From: RBG-16-34-14 sp963798865 | GTDB lineage: Bacteria; Bacteroidota; Ignavibacteria; Ignavibacteriales; Ignavibacteriaceae | NCBI GenBank assembly: GCA_963798865.1 | Contig: CAWCVZ010000022.1 | Coordinates: 62,001-126,000, forward strand | DNA length: 64,000 bases | Direction of reading: 5' to 3' | Shown: in pieces, positions 18,867 to 28,776 of the stretch | Layout of the letters: every line of letters starts with the position of its first letter | How positions within the stretch are numbered: position 1 is the stretch's first letter | Made by a program: the position numbers and the translations under genes | The notes under the pieces: model-generated | Databases searched by the model: none | What the model was told of the DNA's origin: nothing | Seen by the model: only the letters and a program-made list of their open reading frames with translations

Positions 18867-18923
18867 TAAGGATTAAAAAAATGGATTAAATATCAGAAAT
18901 AAGTGATGACTAAATTTAACAAA

Positions 18924-20336
18924 TTAAAGCTCACCCAAAAGTTTCTTAAATAATTTTGAAGATTTAATTTCCGGGTATTCTTTTGCAAACTCATTTTTCA
19001 TAGCAGGGTTTATGCTGAATGCTGCTTTAAGGCAGTCAACAGCTTCCAGGGTTCTGCTAAGTATAAAATTAATTTTTGCTTTTCCATAATATGAAGATGC
19101 ATCTCCTGAATTCAAAGCTATACATTTATCATAGGCATTTAATGCTTCCAGCCAATCACCCATCTCAAACAATGTTTCAGCAAGATTAAAATTTATCTCA
19201 TAACTATCCGGCTCAATTTTAAGTGCATAGATATAACTTTGAGCAGCTTCTCTCAATTGTCCCAGGGAATATTCCAGGTCAGCCTTAGCAAACCAGGCAT
19301 CTGCATTATCTTGTGAAAGTGTAATTGCTTTGTTAAAATCTTTTAAAGCAAAATGAAACTTCCCTGCTGAATCATAACAAAAACCACGCGCAAGATATGC
19401 TTCGTAATATTCATCATTAACTTTAATAGCTTCGGTAAAATATTTAATCGCATTTGGTAAATCGCCAAGCTCTTCATAAATATTTGCAATATTGAAACAG
19501 GATGATTCATCCAAAGGGTCAAGTTCGTGAGATTTTTTAAAACAAACTATTGCCTGCTCGAACCTGGCAAGATCTGCTAAAGCATTACCCTTGTTAAACC
19601 AGGCATTCGAGAATTCTTCATTAATAGCAAGAGCTAAATCGTAAGCCTCAATTGATCTTTCAATCTGATTCAGCTTACCAAGCACAACTCCTTTATTAAA
19701 CCAGCCGGAAGGATTATAAGGCTGAAGATTTACAAAGCCGGAATAAGCGTTCAAAGCTTCATTTAGCCTTCCAAGATTTTCATAGCAATATCCGAGTTCA
19801 TAGTAGGCTTCCGAATACTCATTATCAATTTCAACAGCTTTCAATAAAAAATTAATTGCTTCTTCATTTTTATCCTGCCTTTGAAATAATAATCCCAAAC
19901 TAAAGTAAGCCTCTTCATTCCGGGGATCCAATTTTAATGCTTCCATAAGTGAACCTTTTGCCTGTTCAAAAAGTTCAAGCTCTTCTTCAGAAATAGCTTT
20001 TTCAATATAAGTTTCAGGGTCGGCAGGATTTAGTGACAAGGATTTTTCAAAACACTGAAGTGCTTCTTCCGATTCGTACAATCCATTTAGTATAATTCCT
20101 TTTTTCTGCCAGTATTCAGAATTGTAAGGAAAAACTTCCAGGAATCTTTCAATAAAGAATAAAGCGTCATCATAAAAATCAAAATCCTGGCAAAGTTGAA
20201 TTAAATCTTCAATTGCATCTATAGAATTATAGAGACCGCCTTCTTCAATTATCTCTCTATATTTTTTTATATCTTCTTCAAGATTATGACTGTCAAACTC
20301 AGCTTCACTACTGAAACCGGAATCAAAATCAGGCAT
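18924..20336 (-). CDS. Tetratricopeptide-repeat protein
   Basis: The 470-residue product is nearly all TPR: about eleven 34-residue helix pairs with the usual W/L-G-Y-A-F-A-P pattern (for example AYYELGYCYENLGRLNEA, AWFNKGNALADLARFEQA). There is no signal peptide, so it is probably a cytoplasmic scaffold; partner unknown. I use the ATG at 20336 (MPDFDSGFSSEAEF) in preference to an in-frame TTG five codons upstream. It is about 120 bases downstream of sucC on the same strand. Confidence 0.85.
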   Translation of the reverse strand: MPDFDSGFSSEAEFDSHNLEEDIKKYREIIEEGGLYNSIDAIEDLIQLCQDFDFYDDALFFIERFLEVFPYNSEYWQKKGIILNGLYESEEALQCFEKSLSLNPADPETYIEKAISEEELELFEQAKGSLMEALKLDPRNEEAYFSLGLLFQRQDKNEEAINFLLKAVEIDNEYSEAYYELGYCYENLGRLNEALNAYSGFVNLQPYNPSGWFNKGVVLGKLNQIERSIEAYDLALAINEEFSNAWFNKGNALADLARFEQAIVCFKKSHELDPLDESSCFNIANIYEELGDLPNAIKYFTEAIKVNDEYYEAYLARGFCYDSAGKFHFALKDFNKAITLSQDNADAWFAKADLEYSLGQLREAAQSYIYALKIEPDSYEINFNLAETLFEMGDWLEALNAYDKCIALNSGDASSYYGKAKINFILSRTLEAVDCLKAAFSINPAMKNEFAKEYPEIKSSKLFKKLLGEL

Positions 20337-20457
20337 TAAAATTCTCCACAAGAAAGTGAAAGGGTTGAAAAAAATGTATAACTAATAAACCATAAAAGCA
20401 AGCAGTTAATTGTTTAGTAATGAGTCACCATCACTTCATCAACGTATTAAAATGAAT

Positions 20458-21669
20458 CTACCTTAAAACCGAGGTTACTTTTTCAGCCGCTTCTTTTAAG
20501 CTTTTAGCAACTTCAAAATTTAAACCTGATTTGCTTAATAAATCAGCTGCTTCTTTAGCATTGGTTCCTTCAAGTCTTACAACAATAGGAACAGAAATAT
20601 TCATTTCGCTTGCCGCATCAATAACGCCCTGCGCAACACGGTCGCATCTAACAATTCCACCAAAAATATTAATAAGAATTGCTTTAACATTCGGGTCTGA
20701 TAAAATTATTTTAAAACCATTAGCAACGGTAGTTTTATTTGCTCCTCCGCCAACATCCAAAAAATTTGCGGGCTCTCCACCGGCAAGTTTAATGATATCC
20801 ATTGTTGCCATTGCCAAACCAGCGCCATTAACCATACAGCCAACATTTCCATCAAGCTTAATATAATTCAAGCTATACTTTGAGGCTTCAATTTCGAGGG
20901 GATCTTCTTCATTAAGATCTCTGAATTCTGATATATCCTGATGACGGTAAAGTGCATTATCATCAAAATTCATTTTTGCATCAAGAGCTACAACTTTATT
21001 ATCATTTGTAATAACCAAAGGATTTATTTCAAGAAGCGATGCATCGGTTTGTTCATAAGCTTTATACAAAGATGAAATAAATTTTAAGAAACTTTTAAAA
21101 GAATCACCTTCAAGCCCTAGAGAAAAAGCCAATTTTCTTGACTGGAACTGCTGCAAACCAATTGCAGGATCAATCCAAACCTTAATAATTTTTTCAGGAG
21201 TTTCAGCAGCAACTTTTTCAATTTCTACTCCCCCTTCTGTTGAAGCCATTATAACATTTTGTGAAACTGATCTGTCCAGTAATATACCGAGATACAATTC
21301 TTTTTTAAAATCCAATCCTTCGGCAATAAACAATGTTTTAACTTTTTTCCCTTCAGGACCCGTTTGGTGAGTAACCAGAATATTTCCGAATATTTTTCGA
21401 GCATATTCCCTGGCTTTTTCAACAGAGGTTGTAAACTTTACTCCGCCATCAAGAATTAATTCATTCCTGTTATCCGGATTATATAACTTTCCTTTTCCTC
21501 TGCCCCCGGCATGAATCTGAGATTTAACAACGAACTGGTTTATTCCTCTTTCCTGAAGCTGTGAAATTGCTTTATCTACTTCAGACAGATCTTTAACTGC
21601 AATGCCATCCTGCACCGGGACATTGTATTTCTTTAATATTTCTTTAGCCTGGAATTCATGTATTTTCAT
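20458..21669 (-). CDS. sucC: Succinyl-CoA ligase (ADP/GDP-forming) beta subunit
   Basis: The 403-residue product contains the ATP-grasp domain (KSQIHAGGRGKGK, ENP-type LLEINPLV) and the CoA-ligase domain (NFLDVGGGANK, NIFGGIVRCDRVAQG). It makes succinate and nucleoside triphosphate from succinyl-CoA in the TCA cycle, or runs in reverse. The partner sucD is not adjacent. The gene follows the nucleotidyltransferase gene on the same strand with a 30-base gap. Confidence 0.95.
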   Translation of the reverse strand: MKIHEFQAKEILKKYNVPVQDGIAVKDLSEVDKAISQLQERGINQFVVKSQIHAGGRGKGKLYNPDNRNELILDGGVKFTTSVEKAREYARKIFGNILVTHQTGPEGKKVKTLFIAEGLDFKKELYLGILLDRSVSQNVIMASTEGGVEIEKVAAETPEKIIKVWIDPAIGLQQFQSRKLAFSLGLEGDSFKSFLKFISSLYKAYEQTDASLLEINPLVITNDNKVVALDAKMNFDDNALYRHQDISEFRDLNEEDPLEIEASKYSLNYIKLDGNVGCMVNGAGLAMATMDIIKLAGGEPANFLDVGGGANKTTVANGFKIILSDPNVKAILINIFGGIVRCDRVAQGVIDAASEMNISVPIVVRLEGTNAKEAADLLSKSGLNFEVAKSLKEAAEKVTSVLR

Positions 21670-21699
21670 TGTGCCCTTCTTAAAAAAAAGAAATTTATT

Positions 21700-22212
21700 T
21701 TACTTATTAACTCTTTTATTTTTTGCTATTTTCTGTTTTTCTACTTCTTTAAGGAATTTTAAATCATCCTTATCTCTAAAACGATTAATGGATTCCTTAT
21801 TTTTTATTAATCCATTTAAACCTATATAAAAAATCTTAAATTTTCTTTTTTTATTATTTATTATAACTTCCATTCTGTTTTTCCAGGCATCAAGAAAATT
21901 AATATTTTCTATTTTATTAATTAGATCAATTCTATTTGGTGGTACACCAAACTGAAAAACAATTCCTTCCTGCATCAGTTCATTTGGTTTATTTATTCCG
22001 GGAATATCATTATCCCAAAATTCATCAAGCACATCATACAACTTTGCAACATTTTCCTTTTTTCTTTCATAAAAAAAATCAATGTCACCTGTTAACCTGG
22101 CATGTCCATAATAAATTACAGCTTCACCGCCTACTATAAGATAATTGACTTTAAATTTGGAAAGAAGATAAAGAAACTCAATAATATCTTTAGAAAAAAA
22201 TGAAACACTCAT
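21700..22212 (-). CDS. Nucleotidyltransferase-fold protein
   Basis: The 170-residue product has the minimal nucleotidyltransferase signature: VNYLIVGGEAVIYYGHARLTGDIDFF gives GG...DxD near residue 45. Relatives include AbiEii/MNT-type toxins and orphan nucleotidyltransferases paired with a small upstream protein. Here a 54-residue gene overlaps its start as ATGA, so the two are probably co-translated. Whether it is a toxin, an antitoxin-like enzyme or something else is open. Confidence 0.75.
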   Translation of the reverse strand: MSVSFFSKDIIEFLYLLSKFKVNYLIVGGEAVIYYGHARLTGDIDFFYERKKENVAKLYDVLDEFWDNDIPGINKPNELMQEGIVFQFGVPPNRIDLINKIENINFLDAWKNRMEVIINNKKRKFKIFYIGLNGLIKNKESINRFRDKDDLKFLKEVEKQKIAKNKRVNK

Positions 22213-22373
22213 TTTTTAACACTTCTCACGTCCTGAGTATTTTTTCCATAAAAACGTTTCTTTAATTCAAAAGCAATTTTTTGTCTTTGTTCAGCAGTCA
22301 TATTTATTTGCTGCTTTATATCCCACTTTTCAGCTTCTTTATGATTAGCTGCTTTATTAAACGTTCTATTCAT
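22209..22373 (-). CDS. Small partner protein of the nucleotidyltransferase
   Basis: This is a 54-residue basic protein starting MNRTFNKAANHKEAEKW. Its middle (MTAEQRQKIAFELKKRFYG) and end (DVRSVKK) recall the small proteins often coded upstream of single-domain nucleotidyltransferases in Bacteroidota/Chlorobi. Its TGA overlaps the ATG of the nucleotidyltransferase gene. It starts six bases after the pruA stop. It may act as a partner or antitoxin; this is inference from context. Confidence 0.7.
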   Translation of the reverse strand: MNRTFNKAANHKEAEKWDIKQQINMTAEQRQKIAFELKKRFYGKNTQDVRSVKK

Positions 22374-22378
22374 AATAT

Positions 22379-24010
22379 TTATTTCTCATTCATAAACGGA
22401 TAATGCCAATCCTTTGGAGGATCAAAAGTTTCTTTGATTGTTCTGGCAGTCATCCATCTTAATAAATTCATAGCGCTGCCTGCTTTATCATTTGTACCGG
22501 ATGCTCTTCCGCCACCAAATGGCTGTTGACCTACAACAGCAGCAGTCGGCTTATCATTTATATAAAAATTTCCTGCAGCATTTCTCAGCCTGTCCGACAT
22601 CTTTACAATTGCCGTTCTATCCTTCGCCCAAACACAACCAGTTAAAGCATAAGGGGAAGTCTCATCACACAAAGTTAAAGCTTCATCAAATTTATTATCT
22701 TCATAAACATAAATTGTTAGTACTGGGCCAAATATTTCTTCTTTCATAGTTTTAAATTTTGGGTTCTTAGTTACTATAGTTGTCGGCTCTATAAAATAAC
22801 CTTTTGAGTCATCAAAATTTCCCCCGGTTATTATTTCAGTTTCTTCTGAAGATTGAGCAAATTTAATGTATTCGGTTATTGATTCGTAAGCTCCTTTATC
22901 AATTACAGCCGACATAAAATTTGTGAAGTCCTCGACATCTCCCATTTTAATCTTTTTAATCTCAGCAACATATTTATCTTTAAATTCATTCCAGATGGAT
23001 TTTGGAATATACATTCTTGAAGCAGCAGAACATTTTTGTCCCTGGTATTCAAACGCCCCGCGAAGTGCTGCAACAACTAATGCATCAACATCTGCTGAAT
23101 AGTGAGCAAAAATAAAATCCTTCCCTCCTGTCTCACCAACAATTCTTGGATAATATTTCATATCTTTAAGATTATCAGATATTGTTTTCCACATATTCTG
23201 AAATACTGAAGTTGATCCGGTAAAATGAATACCGGCAAGATTAGGATTGCTCATTGCGGGTGTACCAACCTGTCCGCCTGAACCGGGCACAAAATTTATT
23301 ACACCTTTTGGCAAGCCTGCTTCTTCAAAAAGTTTCATTAAAAAATAAGCAGAGTAAACCGCACTTGAAGCAGGTTTCCATAAAGAAACATTTCCAACAA
23401 TTGCCGGAGCAGTTGGTAAATTTCCTGCAATAGAAGTAAAGTTAAATGGAGTAACTGCAAAAATATAACCTTCAAGTGGTCTGTATTCGGAACGGTTCCA
23501 CATTCCGTACGGTGAATATGGTTGTTCCTCCATCAGTTTTGTCATGAAATAACAATTAAACCTGTAGAAATCAATAAGCTCACAAGCGGAATCAATTTCG
23601 GCCTGGTGAATTACTTTTGATTGACCAAGCATAGTTGCAGCATTTATTGTTGCTCTCCAGGAACCGGCAAGGAGATCAGCTATTTTTAGGAAAACTGAAA
23701 CCCGTTGTTCCCAGGGCATTTCAGCCCATTCTTTCCTTGCCTCAAGAGCAGCTTCAATTGCCATCTCAACTTCTTTTTTTCCTGCTTTATGATAGACCCC
23801 AAGGACATGACTGTGATTGTGCGGAATTCTCATTTCCTCAGTGTTACCGGTTTTAATTTCTTTTCCACCGATAATCAAGGGCACTTCAACCTGTTTAGAT
23901 TTTAATTCCACAATTTTCTTTTTTAATTCTTCTCTTTCCGGGCTGCCGGGTTTGTAAAGTTTTATTGGTTCATTAATAGGATGTTGAATTTTGAAATATG
24001 CATTAGACAT
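22379..24010 (-). CDS. pruA: L-glutamate gamma-semialdehyde dehydrogenase (P5C dehydrogenase)
   Basis: The 543-residue product matches the single-domain P5CDH type like the mitochondrial enzyme. It oxidises glutamate semialdehyde to glutamate in proline breakdown. Landmarks are FAVTPFNFTSIAGNLPTAPA (substrate and NAD site), HFTGSTSVF, VGETGGKDF (general-base Glu), EYQGQKCSAASR with the catalytic Cys, and EEIFGPVL. GAGG is found before the ATG. No proline dehydrogenase gene is in the window. Confidence 0.93.
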   Translation of the reverse strand: MSNAYFKIQHPINEPIKLYKPGSPEREELKKKIVELKSKQVEVPLIIGGKEIKTGNTEEMRIPHNHSHVLGVYHKAGKKEVEMAIEAALEARKEWAEMPWEQRVSVFLKIADLLAGSWRATINAATMLGQSKVIHQAEIDSACELIDFYRFNCYFMTKLMEEQPYSPYGMWNRSEYRPLEGYIFAVTPFNFTSIAGNLPTAPAIVGNVSLWKPASSAVYSAYFLMKLFEEAGLPKGVINFVPGSGGQVGTPAMSNPNLAGIHFTGSTSVFQNMWKTISDNLKDMKYYPRIVGETGGKDFIFAHYSADVDALVVAALRGAFEYQGQKCSAASRMYIPKSIWNEFKDKYVAEIKKIKMGDVEDFTNFMSAVIDKGAYESITEYIKFAQSSEETEIITGGNFDDSKGYFIEPTTIVTKNPKFKTMKEEIFGPVLTIYVYEDNKFDEALTLCDETSPYALTGCVWAKDRTAIVKMSDRLRNAAGNFYINDKPTAAVVGQQPFGGGRASGTNDKAGSAMNLLRWMTARTIKETFDPPKDWHYPFMNEK

Positions 24011-24315
24011 GAAAGATCCTCAATAAGTTTCTTTTTTATAGTTCAAAATTATCTGTTTTAATGCTTAAAACAAAGGTCACGGGCGGGTAATCATTTCCGA
24101 AAACATAGAATAAAATGTAAAATTTTCTAATAGTGGTTAATATTATCTTTAACATATTATAAGAATAGCGTATATGCTTTTAATAACTATCATTTTTATA
24201 AAAAACAAATGTCTTAAAAAAAATTTGTAGTAAGATAACTACAATTTTTTCCTCTAATATAATTTTTCATGGCATTATACTTGAAAACATCTTTAAGAGG
24301 TTTATTGTAACTATA
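24011..24315. other. Divergent intergenic region pruA / histidine kinase
   Basis: This AT-rich region carries both promoters by position. I see no hairpin, repeat or small gene in it, and no full match to the TTG-N19-TAnnTTTG pattern. Confidence 0.5.
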
Positions 24316-26461
24316 ATGGAAAAAAACATCAGCCACCACACCCACGAAGATAATAATCATTCAATAATTTTAGATGAATTAATATTTCTAAGAAAAAGAG
24401 TTCAGGAACTCCAAGAGATTGAAATAAACTACAGGAGAATGAATGAAGAGCTAAGGCGTGAGCAAATACTCCTTGAAACTCTTATTAATAATTTACCTGA
24501 TGCTATTTTTGCAAAAGACAAAGATTACCGCAAGACTATTATCAAACATTGCAGATGTTCATTACATAGGTTTTGTATCTGAGTCGGAAGTATTGGGCAA
24601 AACAGATTTTGAATTATTTCCAAAAGAGATAGCTGAAAAGTTCATAGCTGATGACAAGTCTGTTATTGAGAATGGCCAGACGATTATTAATAGACTAGAA
24701 TTCCAGATTACATCAAATGGGGAAAAACGATGGATGTGCACATCAAAATTACCCCTTCGGAATGATGAAGGTAATATTACTGGTTTAATTGGTATAGCAC
24801 GGAATATTACTGATAGGAAAGAAGCAGAAGAGGCATTAAAAAAAGCTAACGACGAACTGGAACAGAAAAATATTGATCTTGAAAAAGCCAATAAAGTTAA
24901 AAGTCAATTCCTCGCAAATATGAGCCACGAGATCCGCACACCCCTTAATGCTATAATAGGGATGAGCACTTTAATGCTAAATACTGAGTTGAACGATGAA
25001 CAAAAGGAATTCGCCAAAACTATTGTTTACAGCGGAGATATCCTGCTTAATCTTATTAATAATATTCTTGATTTTTCAAAAATTGAAGCACAAAAAATTG
25101 AATTAGAAAAACATCCGTTTGAGATAAGAGAATGCATCGAAGAAACTCTCGAACTTATGGCATCAAAAGCTGAGGAGAAAAAACTGGAGCTTACTTACTT
25201 TATGGATGATAAACTTCCATCCAAAGTAAATGGTGATGTAACTCGTTTGAGACAAATCCTTGTTAATCTTATTAATAATGCAATTAAATTTACAGAGAGA
25301 GGCGAAATTGTTACAACTGTAACCGGTCACCTTAATGATAATTTCGAATACAGACTTCACTTTTGTATTAAAGATTCCGGATTAGGAATTCCTCCTGAAA
25401 AACAAAACAGGTTATTTGATTCTTTCAACCAGATAGATTCCTCTACTACCAGGAAGTTTGGAGGAACTGGTCTCGGCTTAGCTATTAGTAAACAGCTATG
25501 CGAGTTAATGGAAGGTCAAATATGGGTTGAAAGTTCAGGAATTAGCGGAGAAGGTTCGGCTTTTCATTTTACTATATTGACTGAATTATCAAAAGAAAAA
25601 ATAATTCCAAATGATCTTTCTGGTTTAACGGGAAAACGCGTTCTTATAGTTGATGATAATCTTGCTAACAGGGTTATCCTAAAAAAACAAATTCTTTCAA
25701 TGAACATGCTTCCAATAGATAAAGCTTCAGGCGAAGAAGCATTAATTTTATTAAAGGAAAATGAATTTGATCTGGCAATTTTAGACTATTATATGCCGGG
25801 GATGGATGGAATAGAACTGGCAAAAAAAATAAGACTAATTAATTCAGGAAAGAAAATTCCTCTTATTTTACTTTCCTCAATCAGCTTCAAACAAAAAACC
25901 GGTCTGGGTCCCGATTTCTCAGCCGTACTAACAAAACCAATTAAATTTTCTAAGCTGCAAAATATCTTAAGCACAGTATTAAATGCTAAAAAACACAACT
26001 ATAAACAGGATGAAAAACCTGTTGTAAAATTTGATTCTGACTTAGGAAAAAAATATCCTCTTAAAATTTTATTGGCTGAAGATAATATTGTTAACCAGAA
26101 AGTCGCACTCCGGTTTTTAGAAAGAATCGGTTACACTGCAGATATTGCTAACAATGGAATTGAAGTTCTTAATGTACTTAAACTCCAGGAATATGATGTT
26201 GTCTTGATGGATATTCAAATGCCTGATATGGATGGCGAACAGGCTACAATAGAAATCAGGAAACAATTTCCCAACGAACAACAGCCCCGGATAGTTGCAA
26301 TGACTGCAAACGCAATGAGCGAAGATCATCAAAGGTATCTCGATAACGGAATGGATGATTACCTTGTTAAACCATTTAAAATGGATAACCTGGTAAAATC
26401 TTTAATGAATTGTTATACTTTTTGTTCAAAAAGAAAATATTCCAAAGTTATAAATGGTTAA
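24316..26461 (+). CDS. Hybrid sensor histidine kinase with two receiver domains (frame break)
   Basis: The gene is split near 24540: the first 73 or so codons are in one frame and the rest in the next, a shift equal to one extra base. Restored, it gives about 714 residues. In order: a coiled-coil N-terminus, a PAS domain (LLETLINNLPDAIFAKDKDYR ... VLGKTDFELFP ... ITGLIGIARNITDRKEAE), HisKA with the phospho-His in ANMSHEIRTPLNAIIG, HATPase with NLINNAIKF, DSGLGIP and GGTGLGLAI, then two REC domains with phospho-Asp in LAILDYYMPGMDG and VVLMDIQMPDMDG. It has no membrane segment or DNA-binding output, so it is a cytoplasmic phosphorelay protein. Its signal is unknown. Confidence 0.85.
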
Positions 26462-26593
26462 TTAATTTATTTAATTTGCCGGCCACTGCATTTAATAATT
26501 CCTCCTCATCTTTCCCTCTTCATTTAATAAAATAATTATTGCAAATTTTGATCTATAATTATAATTTCGTTTTGCCAATAACGGAGAAATGCA

Positions 26594-28419
26594 ATGACCG
26601 GTTCGCTATCTTGTAAAACTATACCACAGTTATATGAATATATCACCGAAGTTTATGGGAAGAAAACTGACAAATTTTATATGTTCAGAAAAGTGAATGA
26701 TAAGTTTGAGGGTATTAAATACAGCGAGTTAAAAGATGAAACTGAAAAGTTTGCATTTGGTCTTTCCGCACTTGGCTTAAAAAAAGATGATAAGGTTGCA
26801 ATCATTTCAGAAAACCGTCCCGAATGGGTTTACGCAGATATGGCAATTTTGGGGCTTGGTGCTGTTGATGTGCCGGTTTATCCTTCTTTAACTGCGGAAT
26901 CCATTGAGTTTATTTTATCCAATTCAGAATCGAAAGGTGTTATTGTTTCAAACAAATTCCAGCTTAATAAAATTCTCAAAGTAAAAAATAAACTGAAAAA
27001 TCTTCAGTTCACTATTTTGCTTAATGAAAAAGATATTATACAAAACGAACCATCACTTTTTACTTATAAGGATGTTCAGGAGATGGGGAATATTTATAAG
27101 AATAATCATCCGCAGCATTTTAGTGAAACAAAGAAACATGTAAATGAGAATGATGTCTGCACAATAATTTATACCTCTGGAACAACTGGTGAGCCGAAGG
27201 GAGTAATGCTCACACACAAAAATATTTTATCAAATGTTCATGCAGCTTTAGAATCTTTTCCAATTAATGAAAATGATGTTTTTCTTTCATTCCTTCCTCT
27301 ATGCCACATTTTTGAAAGAATGGCTGGTTACTATACAGGATTTGCTGCCGGCAGTTCAATTTATTTTGCAGAAAGTATAGAATCAGTTGCTCAGAATTTA
27401 ATTGAAGCCAAGCCGACGATAATAACAACCGTTCCAAGGTTGTTTGAACGTATGTATTCAAAAGTTATTAAAAATGTTGAAAGCCAGAAACCAGTAAAGC
27501 AAAAAATATTTTACTGGGCTGCCAATGCTGGCAGGAAATATATAGCGGCAAAACAAAAAGGAAAAATTTCTCCGGTTTTAATTGCTCAGCAAAAAATTGC
27601 GGATACACTGGTGTTTAAAAAAATCAGGGAAAAAACCGGAGGCAAATTAAGATTTTTTATTTCCGGGAGGTGCTGCACTTTCTAAAGATCTTGGAGAATT
27701 TTTTGAAGCTGCCGGAATAAAAATTCGTGAAGGTTATGGTTTAACTGAAACTTCTCCTGTAATTGCGGTTAATCGGGTTGATGATTTCAAATTTGGAACT
27801 GTTGGAAAACCTTTGCCTGGAATTGAAGTTAAAATTGCTTCTGATGGCGAAATTGTTACAAGAGGACCAAATATTATGGATGGTTATTATAGAAATAAAA
27901 AAGAAACGGATCATGGTTATAAAAGATGGCTGGCTTCATACGGGAGATATTGGGGAATTTGATTCTGATGGCTTTTTAAAAATTACCGACAGGAAAAAAC
28001 ATTTATTTAAAACATCTGCAGGAAAATATATTGCTCCAATGCCTATTGAAAACCTGTTTCTTGCAAGTAAATATATTGATCAGTTTATGCTGATTGGCGA
28101 CCGGAGAACTTTTTTAAGTGCACTTATCGTTCCTGATTTTGAAGCAATTAAAGAATACGCAGATGCAAGAAATATTCCTTATAAAAATTTAGAGGATCTC
28201 GTTAAGAAACAGGAAATTTATGATTTGATAGATAAAGATATGTCGCAATTCCAGAAAAAACTTGCAAATTTTGAACGCGTTAGAAAATTTAAATTACTTG
28301 AAAGACCTTTTACTCTTGAAACCGGAGAAATAACTCCAAGCCTGAAAATAAAAAGAAAATTTGTAGAGGAAAGGTATGGACATCTTATTGAAGAGATGTA
28401 TGAAGGAACAGAAAAGTAA
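26594..28419 (+). CDS. Long-chain acyl-CoA synthetase, AMP-forming (two frame breaks)
   Basis: The restored product of about 607 residues activates fatty acids to acyl-CoA. It has the AMP-binding motif IIYTSGTTGEPKGVMLTHKN, then SFLPLCHIFERMAGYY, FISGGAALS, IREGYGLTETSP and DGWLHTGDIGEFDSDGFLKITDRKKHLFKTSAGKYIAP. The frame breaks at 27665-27667 (GGG where GG restores SGGAALS) and near 27912 (one surplus base before VIKDGWLHTGD). Both are single-base insertions, so sequence error is more likely than a decayed gene. Confidence 0.88.
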
Positions 28420-28457
28420 TTTTGTATTATTCAAGTTAACGCCTTTAAGAAAAACCC

Positions 28458-28730
28458 AAGTTTGTTTTCTCAAACACCAATAAGGTTTTCTTAAGTATCA
28501 ACTATCTTTTCTCAAGCTCCAACAAGGTTTTCTTACACTTTAACAATATTTTCTTAAGCTTGCACAAGCTTTTCTCAAGCTCCAACTATGTTTTCTTAAG
28601 CTCGCACAAGGTTTTCTTGTATTCCAACAAGGTTTTCTTGTATTCCAACAAGGTTTTCTTTAGCACCAACTATGTTTTCGCGTGCTCGAACAAGGTTTTC
28701 TTTACCTCTAACAAGGTTTTCTAATTTTTT
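28458..28730 (-). repeat. Thirteen 21-bp tandem repeats
   Basis: Thirteen contiguous units, each exactly 21 bp, with core AAGGTTTTCTT on the plus strand and a variable seven- to nine-base part. There are no spacers, so this is not CRISPR. The period is seven codons. On the minus strand the units read as heptads of the form xxxENLV: units 13 to 8 (28584 side to 28730 side) are sense and form a small gene, while the seven units at 28458-28604 all have a stop at the third heptad position (TAA or TGA). The two strongest matches are the adjacent units at 28605-28646, which differ by one base. Confidence 0.95.
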
Positions 28731-28733
28731 CAT
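28596..28733 (-). CDS. Tiny heptad-repeat peptide
   Basis: This minus-strand ORF of 45 residues starts at an ATG with GAGGGG six bases upstream, a strong ribosome-binding site. It is built from 21-bp units: KKLENLV, RGKENLV, RARENIV, GAKENLV, GIQENLV, GIQENLV, then RA and a TAA stop. Each heptad has L/I and V at fixed positions and charged residues elsewhere, so an amphipathic helix or coiled coil is possible. It begins 43 bases after the stop of the T9SS FG-GAP gene on the same strand and could be co-transcribed. I do not recognise the family. A chance ORF in a minisatellite is the main alternative. Confidence 0.5.
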   Translation of the reverse strand: MKKLENLVRGKENLVRARENIVGAKENLVGIQENLVGIQENLVRA

Positions 28734-28776
28734 TTTGCCCCTCGTTATTTAAAAATCACTATTAAAACGTGATTTT

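Noticed and set aside
19000..19900. Plus-strand ORFs antisense to the TPR gene and similar antisense frames elsewhere
   Set aside because: They are shadows of strong genes, with biased composition and no own ribosome-binding sites.
28458..28730. CRISPR-like array
   Set aside because: Units are contiguous 21-mers without unique spacers, and no cas gene is present. It is a tandem repeat.
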